A stretch of 64,000 bases of DNA, taken from the NCBI RefSeq assembly GCF_000005505.3, contig NC_016134.3, forward strand, positions 8,848,624-8,912,623, given 5' to 3'. Positions 46,183 through 55,415 of this stretch are shown here, piece by piece. The DNA comes from Brachypodium distachyon. Taxonomy: Eukaryota > Streptophyta > Magnoliopsida > Poales > Poaceae. The translations under genes were made by a program, and so were the position numbers. Under the pieces are notes generated by a model that did not search any database, was not told the DNA's origin, and saw only the letters and a program-made list of their open reading frames with translations. Each line of letters begins with the position of its first letter. Position 1 is the first letter of the stretch.

Positions 46183-47267
46183 CTGAAATAAAGCAAAAAT
46201 ATCAAAAAGTTGTGCTTCTCAGCAATCTAAAAATGGAAGAGATCTCATTATATAAAGAACATGACATGTAAAAGGTCCCAGCTTGTATAATAGTAATGTT
46301 TACATAATGGACTGCGATCGCACTTCAGAGTACACAGATCCTCGACTCTCTAAGCAACATAAAAAAATGCTAGACTGAACAAGCTTCGATCTGAGTTGAT
46401 ATGGCTGATGAATCTCCTGTAAAAATCCACCACACATGTAGATAGAGAAAGGAGAAGAAACTCAAGAGGTGCGCGGATCCGTACCTTGTTATGCACGAGG
46501 ATAGAGCAGCCAGCTCGAGCAGCGTGGGTTCGGGGTGGAGGGTAGCGGCGAAGGAGGCATGGACGGCGGCGGAAGAGGAGGGCGATGCGGATGCGGGCGA
46601 TTTTTTGCGTCTGTTCAGGCATGGGGCGGTGAAGGTCTGGCGGCACGGAGTCGCTGGTATGGGGCGGTCACGTTTCGGAAGGCAGCAGCATCAACGCTTG
46701 CGGCAGCGGGCGGTGGCGGCTGCTGTTGGCGATGGGTTACGCTGCGGTCGCAAAGCCAAAGCCGCCCCCTTCCTCGCGCCGCCGCCGCCTCCTTCGATCT
46801 CCCCCTCCACCTCTTCCGATCCCCAGAGGTAAACCCTTTCCCCAGATCGCGAATCCAGACAGCTTTCTTCTCACGATCTCACCGCTATGTTTGCCTCGCG
46901 TCCCCTCCCTTCCCTCCTCTCAGTTCGTTGGAGGGAGTCGCGACCAAGAAGAAGATCCATGGCGGCGCTGGGTTCGAAGCTGACGCAAGTGCAAGCCAAG
47001 GCGTGCGAGGCGACGAGGTTCGCAGCCAGGCGCGGAGGTTGGCGGCCTCGGAGCACCAGCGAGGCGGCGACGGCTAGGGAGTAGCGGCGGTGCGAGGAGG
47101 CGGTTCTACTACGCCAGGCGAGAGGCATCGGGGTGGTTTCTTTTCCTATGCGGGCTTTTTTCCAACGTGGGCTTTCCCCGTGGAGAGTGGGACTGGATCG
47201 GGGGAGGGGGGACGACATAGGAGGAACGACCGACTTAGCCAGACTTGAAATTAAAGAATAGTAAAGA
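46183..47267. other. Helitron 5' region, GC-rich block
   Basis: 46183-46480 is AT-rich. 46490-47110 is GC-rich with open frames on both strands that look compositional, possibly a captured promoter/5' exon region. No recognised domain. Confidence 0.4.
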
Positions 47268-47279
47268 TATATAGTGCAG

Positions 47280-47475
47280 TTTTTTTTTGGCTTTGTGTAC
47301 CGATTTCTTTTAAAAGTTGTCCTTCCCTAGTTTTTTGGAGAAGGCGTCACGTAAATTTGATTAGGCTACCAAACTAGTTTGGCCTAAATTATTTTGGAAG
47401 TTGAACTAAATTTGTGACGCGGCTTCTCCAGGAAGCTAGGTGAGGACAGCTTTTAGGAGAAGCCGAAAAAAAAAC
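47280..47475. mobile_element. MITE with long terminal inverted repeats
   Basis: The left arm ttaaaagttgtccttccctag...ggagaaggcgtcacgt is matched in reverse by the right arm acgcggcttctcc...ctaggtgaggacagctttta. The arms are at least 45 bases with some mismatches around a central AT-rich spacer. The superfamily is unclear; the outer limits are approximate. Confidence 0.65.
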
Positions 47476-47558
47476 ACCCATATACTCACAGTTTACAAAA
47501 TATATACTCACATTTTCTGCTCCAGGAGTACATAAGTTTGAGTGCCATGAAAGTGCTA

Positions 47559-47674
47559 CTCCCTCCGTCTCATATTAAATGACTCAAATTTACCCAAATA
47601 TGAATGTATCTATGCGTAAAAAGCATTTAGGTACATGTAATAGAAAGTCACTTGATATGAGACAGAGTGAGTGC
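47559..47674. mobile_element. Stowaway-like MITE
   Basis: CTCCCTCCGTCTCATATTAA at the left and the reverse-complement type end (tatgagacagagtgag) at the right, flanked by TA dinucleotides (47557-47558, 47675-47676). The size (about 116 bp) and terminal motif are those of Tc1/mariner-derived Stowaway MITEs of grasses. Confidence 0.8.
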
Positions 47675-48089
47675 TAGCCAGTACAAATAATGGCCGCAAA
47701 TTACCATTGGTAAAAGGAGCAAAGTGAATGGTACATAAAAAAACACAAAAATGTTACCATGTCTGTCTATGCATATTACATTCTCGTTTGCTCAGCAGCT
47801 AGTAGGCAAGGCTTTAAGCAGCCAGTAATTAATTACTCAAAGAGGTGATTTTAAAACCAAATCATTGTCTGGCCTTTTCCTCTTTTTCTTCCTGCAGCAG
47901 CGTTGAATCACAGGACATCCATGAAGACCAGCTAACACTCTCTCCCTTCCTTCTCTGTTCCAGCGTTTGCTTTCTCGTTCCTTGAGTTGGATGATGCTAC
48001 TGTTGATCCCCTGAGTTCTCATTCCCTGACCCAATGATGGAACCAAAATAGGAGCACATTAATATGAGAAACCAAGTGGACAGAGCAAC
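47675..48089. other. Flank between Stowaway MITE and PIF transposase
   Basis: AT-rich, no clear coding region. 47850-48050 may be the 3' part of the PIF/Harbinger element (it precedes the transposase stop on the minus strand). Confidence 0.35.
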
Positions 48090-49145
48090 CTAGCGGGCAA
48101 AGTAAGATTTCGCTAGGAGCATTTGTGGTATTTTACCTTGAGATTCGGATGACCTTCTGGTGAAGTGATGCGACAGTAAATCCCTTGCTCTGGCAGAATC
48201 CTCTTCTGCTAACTGGCGCAATTGCTCGTTGTAATGCACCTCATGATCACTCTCCATGGGTGCATCCTCCATGTCTATCACTATGTTATGCATGATGCAG
48301 CAGGCATAGATTGCCTTCCACAACTCACATGGGATTTTTGGGCTCCCTCCTTGCGGGCACTTCCATGTATCTGTTAATCTTGCTGGCGCCTTCAACGCTA
48401 AGGTTGCTGCTGTGGAGTGTCTCCGGTTGAACTCCACTTGGGAGTTTGAGAGCTCATTCGTGTCTTGCTGCCGGTAAGGTGTGAGGGGCCAGGGGAAAAG
48501 AGGGTATCTGCATCAGTGCATCACCAATTATATACTCCCCAACTTCTGATCCTTCTGATGATAACTCTAGCTTGTTGCCATTAAGCCAAGCACCCTTGTC
48601 ACACTCCTTGAAGATCTCAGAGTCGTGCAAAAGACTTAATTGGTCCATGTTGTCTGACCCAAGCCAAATGTTTATGAACCTCATATCTAGATCGACGACG
48701 GTTTGCATTAGCATGCAGTCCTTCCTCTCATGGCCGCAGTTTTCTTTTCCAAATGGGATGTGAATTGTATGTACAACACCACAGCAGTTTGACAGTACAG
48801 ACCATGGATCTTGTCAAATTTGGACTTGACCTTCTCCATTTCGCCAGATCCTGGCCACTTCATGTGGTGCCTTGCTCGCTCCCGTATAGCATCAACAAAC
48901 CTCTGAGTTACCAGCGAGACGGTTGACTCGTTCACACCGACAGAGGATCCCACGGTCTCCAGTGTCTCACCAGCGTTCAACATTTTTAGAGCAATAGCTA
49001 CTCGATCTTCTAAACAACAAATGCTGTTCATATCTTTCAAAGACGGCACCTTCACCAAGGTGCAGATATATCTGAAGGTTCGCCTTGTCATTTTGAGGAC
49101 AGACTCAAATATTTGTGAGTCCTCAAAAAGATATAAGGTTCCTGC
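48090..49145 (-). pseudogene. PIF/Harbinger-type transposase
   Basis: The minus-strand N-terminal exon (from about 49145, after an acceptor-like catgcag) reads FEDSQIFESVLKMTRRTFRY, ALKMLNAGETLETVGSSVGV and NESTVS, a helix-turn-helix recognition region. Then VVDLDMRF and GEYIIGDALMQIP (48714-48454) give DDE_Tnp_4 family motifs, and KAIYACCIMHNIVIDMEDA (48437-48090) the C-terminal motif. Frame changes at about 48710 and 48450 and a short gap separate the pieces, so it is inactive. An upstream exon may lie beyond the CACTA insertion. Confidence 0.85.
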
Positions 49146-49392
49146 ATGAAAAGAAAATATGCAAAAGTGGTTACAGAATCCAAACTTGCAAGGCTAATGG
49201 GCTGGAAGAACTTTAGAAACAAAGTGTACAAAGCAACCTGATGGAAATATGAGCAATTTACCACAAGATTTAATAGATAAAAACAGTGAATAAAACATGT
49301 GGAATATTGCAACCATGAATAATTCGGTATAAGAATTAATCAACATAAATAATGGACAAAACATGAGTAGATCAAACACAGTAGTCATGCAA
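49146..49392. other. AT-rich sequence left of the CACTA element
   Basis: Intron-like or LTR-derived sequence between the transposase acceptor and the CACTA 5' end. It joins 59283 once the CACTA element is removed. The border between the PIF element and the copia LTR must lie in or near this stretch but I could not place it. Confidence 0.4.
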
Positions 49393-49423
49393 CACTACTA
49401 CAAAATGGTCTATATGTAACGGC

Positions 49424-49642
49424 ACATCAGTAACGGGTCGTGGCCGCGACCGTTACTGATGAACAGAGCGGGGTCTGCCCGTCCCCGCCCAGCCATACAT
49501 CAGCGGCGGTCGCACGAGCCGACCGCCCCTGATGACCATCATACCTCTCCAGAGACATCAGTGGCGGTCGGTTAAGAGACGACCACCACTGATGAACAAC
49601 GCATCAGTAACGGTCGCTGAAGTCCCGACCGCCACTGATGAT
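49424..49642. promoter_or_regulatory. CACTA 5' subterminal motif array
   Basis: Eight copies of a 15-base motif of the form CATCAGTRRCGGKCG, arranged as four head-to-head pairs (for example 49608-49642). In En/Spm such subterminal repeats are bound by the TNPA-type protein and are needed for transposition. The TNP2 gene starts just downstream. Confidence 0.85.
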
Positions 49643-50223
49643 TGTAGCATTTTAAGTACGCGGGGCAGAGCCGCAGCTGGTCGCGCTGCGTGTCGTAACG
49701 GACCAGCTGTGGCCCTTCTTCCCCAGCGACGGCAAAGCACTGCCGAAACCGGCCGCCATGGCCGCCGGCGACCCCAAGTAGACCCTTCTCCTCCCTCCCT
49801 TCCTCCTCTCTCCCTGGCGGCCGGCGGCGCTCATCTCCATGGCCGGAGGCGAGCTCCATTTTTGGAGCTCCGGCGGCCGGCGAGCTCCGATCTTCGAGCC
49901 CGAAGCTTCCCTCTCCCTTGCGAGCTCTCTCTCTCCCTCCCGATCTGTCTCGCCGGCCTCCAATTTCTCTCCGAAGTTCCCCAATTTCAAATTTTTGAGC
50001 TCTGGTCGCCGGCCAAAATGCGGCCTCCTCGTCGTCGCCCAGAGCTTCCCTCTCCCTTGCGAGCTCTCTCTCCCTCCCGATCTTTCTCGCCGGCCTCCAA
50101 TTTCTCTCCGAATATCTCTAATTTCAAATTTTTAGTTAGCCCTAGTTAATTAACACCTTAATCCCCTTGTCAATGATTAGGCTAACTATTTTTCTTTGTG
50201 TTTTGTTGTGTATCGTGTTGTAG

Positions 50224-53200
50224 ATCGAAGGACCGTTCTTGGATGTACGCCAAGGAAAGAATCAATGCTCGATGGATAACCGAATGGACGGTCTTTTTTG
50301 GAGTCGCGAAAGGTGGTATGGAACGAAAAGGACTTGTGATGATGCGTTCTCCATGTCGCAAATGTGGAAACACATGCATGACGAAGCCTGAAGATGTTCA
50401 GATGCACGTGCTGGCATCGGGTTTTGTGGAAGGTTATTCTCGCTGGACTTGTCACAGGGAGGATGCGGTTGATGTCGGTAGCGGTAGCGAAGATGATGAT
50501 GTCCTGCGGTATGATCTGGCGAATGATTTCAAGGAAGAAACAAGGGTCGATGAGGAGGCTAATGTGGAAGGTGAAGGAGCTGCACATGGCAGGATTGCCG
50601 AAATGCTAGATGACCCGTACCTAGCGGACCAGCTGGATGACCCCGAAGATGAGACAGAGTCTGCTCAGTTCAAAAAATTGTTGGAGGACGCAAACACACC
50701 CTTGTATGATGGAGCTGGCGAAGAAAACAACGTGCTCGAAGTGACGCTCAATCTTTTGAGGCTGAAGGCAGCATCATGCTGGTCAGACAAGGGATTCACG
50801 GACTTGTTGAGTTACCTTGCTTCGGTTTTTCCACAGCCAAACAAGTTGCCCAAGAGCACATACGAGGCGAAGAAGATTACATGCTCGCTTGGATTAGATT
50901 GCGTGAAACATCTTGCATGTCCAAACGACTGCATGATATACATTGGAGAGTACGAGAACCATGAGAGCTGCCACATATGCGGGGCATCGAGATAGAAGAA
51001 GAAAAACGCCAGAGGTGGTGAAGACGATGGGAAAGAAGTGATGAAGGGAAGGCCGGCAAAGACTGTCTGGTATCTTACGGCAGGTGGCCAGGTTGAGCGT
51101 TGGATGCAGAACATTAAGGACGCGAGGTATCTCGTCTATCGCGATCCGGCGCAGACTGCATTCGATCCTGATGGGCACTATCGTGTGGAGGAAGCTGGGG
51201 TCCTAAGACACCCTGCCGATGGGACTCAGTGGAGGAACTTCGACACGGCATTTCTAGATTTCGGGGCAGAGCCCAGAAACCTGAGGCTCGGTCTCAGCAC
51301 TGACGGGATAAATCCTTTCGCAAATATGAACAACAAGCACAACACATGGCCAGTGATCTTGTTTGTCTACAACCTTCCTCCATGGTTAATCATGAAGAGA
51401 AAGTACATCCACATGTGCATGCTCATAAAGGGTCCAAAGCAGCCGGGAGATGACCTAAGCTATTGAAGGATGAGCTGAAGCAGCTTTGGAACCCTGGCAG
51501 AGTGGTTTGGGCCGCAAACAGGAGGGAGTACTTAACGATGAGAGCAGCGTTTCTGACCTGCATGCATGACTACCCCGCGAATGGAAATACTTATGCCAGG
51601 TGACACATGGCTACAAGGCCTGTACAAAGTGCGGAGAAAACACGACATCGGAGAAGTTGCTCGCTTCATCCAAAATTGCTTACATGGGCCACCGAAAGTG
51701 CTTGGATGTTAAAGACCCTTGGAGGGATGACAAGGAAAGGTTCAATGGGAAGATGGAGCACGGGACAGCGCCGAAGGAGAAGTCAGGTATGCAAATCCTC
51801 AAAATTGTGAACGATCTTGAAGTTGTCCCCGGAAAGATTGCTGCGAAGAAATATAAGGAACCTGAAGGCGTCGTGTGGAAAAGGAGGTCCGTATTTCTGG
51901 GACTTGGAGTACTGGGCACATTTAGAATGCCGCCACAACATAGATGTCATGCACGTGGAGAAAAATTTATGCGACAGGGTGCTGGGGTTGCTGATGAACA
52001 TTCTAGAGAAGACGAAAGATGGACCCAATGCACGGAAGGACTTCGAACTCATGTCTATCAGAAAAGAGTTGTGAGGCAAAGATCAAGTGTCGGCAGCCGA
52101 CAAGAATGGTTTCGTAACGGTGACCATGCAGTGTCGTCTTGCATGTTACAACCTGTACAAAGACGAGTTGCATAGGATGTGCCAGTGCCTGCAGGGCATT
52201 AAAGTCCGATCGAACTACTCGTCGAGCATCAAGGATCTAGTTGACATGAAGAGTCACAAGCTATCTGGCATGAAGTCTCACGACAACCATGTCATACTCA
52301 CTCAGTTACTTCCAGTTGCAATTAGAGGTATCATGGAGCCGCACGTAAGGGAGACAATCATGAAGCTTTCTGACTTCTTTGACAGCATCTCGCAGAAGTC
52401 AATCACCGTTAGACGATGCCAGATACTGCAGGATAGTATGATACAGATTCTGTGCGAACTCGAGATGTTCTTCCCTCCATCATTCTTCGATATCATGGTC
52501 CATCTAATGATTCACATATGCGATGAGATCTTGTTCCTAGGGCCCTCGTTCCTGCATAACATGTATGGCCCTGAACGATACAACGGGGTTCTGAAGCGCT
52601 ACGTTCGTAACAGATCACGTTCGGAAGGTAGCATCGTGGAAGGCTTTAGGGCAGAAGAGTGCATCGAGTTATGGACGGATTGGTTGGCCGATCAGAAATC
52701 AACAGGTGTTCCCGAATCATGGCACAAGGGCAAGCTCGAAGGTGAAGGTGGCCTTGGACATACATTCCTTAATGTCTATGGAAAAGGAAGGGAAGCTGAC
52801 TTTGAAAGAGCACATTTGGTTGTGTTGCAAACTGTCGATTGTTGCCGGCCTTCTCAGGAAATGCACATGGAACAACTGCGAAATGAAAACCCTAAAATAG
52901 GAGAAGTTTGGATCCACTGGGAGCACAATAAAACATTCGCAACGTGGCTGAAGAATTATTGGTACGGCAGGAAGACGACCAATGAATCAGAAGAGACGGT
53001 TGTATGTTTGTCACGGGAACCTGCTTACCACATCTCTACTTGCCAATCATATGCGATCAACGACTATAACTTCTACACTGCTTCTCAGGACCGTAAAAGC
53101 ACATATCAAAATAGTGGTGTAGTCATGACTTCTGAGACCGCGACCAACGTCAACAGCAAAACCAAAGCGTTCTTTGGCATTATCGAGGGGATCTGGGAAT

Positions 53201-53670
53201 TGGAGTACACGATCACAAAGATCCCAATGTTCCGTGTAAAATGGACCAAAGGTGACAAAGAAGAAAGTCACAGGTTCACGACAATGGTGCTACCTCCTGA
53301 GATCCCTCGTGAACAAGTTGACGTGAGAAAAATCCCGGCAAGAGAGGAACCATGGGTCTTTGCTAAACAATGCAAGCAGGTATTCTACATAGACGACCCG
53401 ACAAATAAAGGCCGCGTCGTAGTAAGAAGAGGGAAAAGAAGCATTGTTGGAGTGGACAAAGTTACATCACAAGAAGACTACGAAGGTTTACATGATCCGA
53501 CGACCGCCGCAGATGACGAAGAAGCGGAACGCACGATATTAATGAGGAAAAGGAGAGGGAAAAGAAGAAGTGATGAGAGCGAGAGCGAGAAAATACCACA
53601 AAAACCCTACCTCAGAAGCACTACTGCGAGGAGTCAAGTTATGACTTACCGAAGGAAGAAGAAGTACTAG
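50224..53670 (+). pseudogene. TNP2-like CACTA transposase
   Basis: After an acceptor-like gttgtag, the frame opens KDRSWMYAKERINARW (transposase-associated zinc domain with CRKCGN) and runs to a TAG at 50993-50995. It continues with TVWYLTAGGQVERWM, LDFGAEPRNLRLGLSTDGIN and NLPPWLIMKRKYIHM (TNP2 catalytic domain). Frameshifts occur near 51463, 51600 and 51890, then WDLEYWAHLECRHNIDVMHV, and finally a 527-codon frame (52087-53670) with the DUF4218-like (EILFLGPSFLHNMYGPERY) and DUF4216-like (FRVKWTKGD, QVFYIDD) C-terminal parts. A nuclear enzyme in active elements; here at least four lesions disable it. Confidence 0.9.
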
Positions 53671-54012
53671 TAGTCACATTGTAATGTACTCGTACTGAAT
53701 TTGAATGCAAACTTTGTACTAAGTGAAATTATGTGTGATCGATGTACTTTTGTGTATGCATGTTGGTACATGGCTTTGTCACTCCCAAAAATTCAAATTT
53801 AGCTCAAAAAACACTCAAAAGGACAGGTTTTTAATTTTTTAGCAAAAAAAACTAGACAAAATGCATGAATTTATTCATCAAACTTCAACCTTTTGATTTC
53901 ATCTATTGAATGTGACAAGTACATGTCCTAAAACACTCAAAAGGGCAGGTTTTAATTTTTTTAAACGTTCCTGTAATTTAAATTTGTACAAAGCTCAACA
54001 AGGATGGTAACA
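53671..54012. other. CACTA spacer downstream of the transposase
   Basis: AT-rich, probably the 3' untranslated region and terminator. It contains two partial copies of a segment with aaacactcaaaaggacaggtttttaa (53810-53835 and about 53932-53955). No genes. Confidence 0.5.
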
Positions 54013-54223
54013 CATCAGTAACGGTCGCATGGTTGCTCGCCAGTTACTGATAAGTATATGCACACATCAGTAACGGGCGGGTAACAAGGCGCCCGTTACT
54101 GATGTCCTGTTGGGCATTGCTCATAGGCACTCATCAGTGGCGGTCGCGTTGTATCCCGACCGTTACTGATGAGTGAGGGAACATCAGTAACAGTTGCCTC
54201 CCTTATCCGCCCGTTACTGATGA
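54013..54223. promoter_or_regulatory. Internal array of the CACTA subterminal motif
   Basis: Four further head-to-head pairs of the CATCAGTAACGGTCG-type motif lie between the two genes, ending 9 bases before a TATA box (tatataaa, 54232-54239). No CACTA-type terminus is visible beside it. The position suggests a promoter-proximal control array for the second gene. Confidence 0.75.
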
Positions 54224-54231
54224 TACTTGGG

Positions 54232-54239
54232 TATATAAA
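54232..54239 (+). promoter_or_regulatory. TATA box of the second CACTA gene
   Basis: gggtatataaagg, a good plant TATA match, follows the motif array and precedes a long GC-rich leader (54290-54600) and a probable 5' intron. Confidence 0.65.
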
Positions 54240-55415
54240 GGAACACTTAGAATTTTTTTAGGGTTATTCCGCCTGCGCGTCCTCAGGACACCGAGCAATC
54301 AGTAGTGGGCTAACCCTAGCTTCGGCGAAGCCCTGCCAGATTTTTTCGCCATCGCCGCCGTCAACCCCGAGCCCGCCGCCCCGCGTCGAGCGTCGCCGCC
54401 CCGCATCCTCGCCTCGTCCTCGCCGTCGACCCCGAGCCCGCCGCCCGGCGTCAAGCGCCGCCACTCCGCGTGCTCACCGTCGACCCCGAGCCCGAGCCCG
54501 CCGCCCTGCACCCCGCGTCGTCGTCCTCGCCCGAGTGCCGCCACCCCGCGCCGCCGTCTCCCTCCTTCCCGAGCGCGCGCCGTCGTCTCCCTCAACCACA
54601 GGTGCGCGCCTCTGCCTCCCTCCCTCTCCTCTGATTTAGGGTTAGGATTTAGGATTAGGGTTAGCATATTGTAGTTTCTTGCTGTTAATTTAGCATATTG
54701 TAGCATTGTTGAGTGTGTCAAATTAGTTGCTGCTGTTAGGGTTAGGGTTAGTGTTAGAGTACTTTAGGGTTAGGGTTCATGCTACATATTGTTAGGGTTA
54801 GGGTTAGTGTTAGAGTAATTTAGGGTTAGGGTTAACTGAATAAGATGAATACTGCTGCTGTTGCTGTATACTGCTTCTGCTGCTGCTTGACTGCTGATGT
54901 TGCTGAATACTGTTGCTGCTTAACTGGTGCTGCTGCTTAATTGCTGCTGTTGCTGCTTAACATAGTTGCTTACAGTTGATGTTAGTTACTGTTATTTGCT
55001 TAAGATCATGCCTAATACTGTCATATTTTGAACATACTGTCAAATACTGTTATTTGCTTAATGTCATATATACATGTTGCTGGTCAGACAATGTCATAAA
55101 AGAACATGCTGTTGTTGATTAACTGAATTTTTTTAGCAATGTGAAGTGTTCATTATTAGATTATTAGATGATGTCATATATACATGTTGTTTTATATGCT
55201 ATTTTGGAGATTTGAGTAATGAACTGTGGGCCCGACCATCGTGTCGGGTCATTGGAGAAGGGGCCGGCCATTGTGCCGAGGGGGTACATATGCGGGTGGG
55301 TTTTTTATGCAGGTTTCGAGCTCCTAGTAGAGAAAATTTGCAAGTTTTTTAGCATAGGTCATGCCGAAATTTTCGGCCGATATATATTTGATGGTTTTGA
55401 TGGCATAGGTACGAA
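54240..55415 (+). other. Leader and probable 5' intron of the second CACTA gene, with telomere-like and CTG repeats
   Basis: 54290-54600 is GC-rich leader. A donor-like CACAGGTGCGCG (about 54600) may start an intron. 54635-54840 holds many (T)TTAGGG-like units interspersed with ttagtgttagag, including a repeated block of about 65-70 bases. 54848-54960 is a degenerate CTG/TTG microsatellite. No coding signal was found. Confidence 0.6.

Larger units (their letters stand above)
43862..47267 (-). mobile_element. Helitron (non-autonomous) carrying gene fragments
   Basis: The minus-strand 5' end reads TCTTTACTATTCTTTAATT from 47267. The 3' end is a hairpin CCGT-tgcaacgc-ACGG followed by cacttaa and CTAG at 43862, with A before TC and T after CTAG, the expected A/T insertion site. 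Length 3406 bp. No Rep/helicase was found. The interior carries exon-like fragments of two unrelated genes, MCM3 and UMP synthase, in the same orientation as the Helitron. Capture of several host gene pieces is typical of grass Helitrons. Assignment of the 5' end is less certain than that of the 3' end. Confidence 0.82.

Noticed and set aside
46490..47110. Open frames in the GC-rich Helitron block
   Set aside because: Open on both strands, no domain recognised; may be captured promoter/5' exon but coding cannot be supported.
54000..54240. Two separate CACTA elements meeting at the internal array
   Set aside because: No CACTA-type terminal sequence or TSD is visible there, and outer ends at 49393 and 59282 share matching termini and a CAA duplication; kept only as an alternative explanation.
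54620..54840. Possible chromosome end (telomere)
   Set aside because: Units are few, mixed and embedded within a CACTA intron with unique sequence on both sides.
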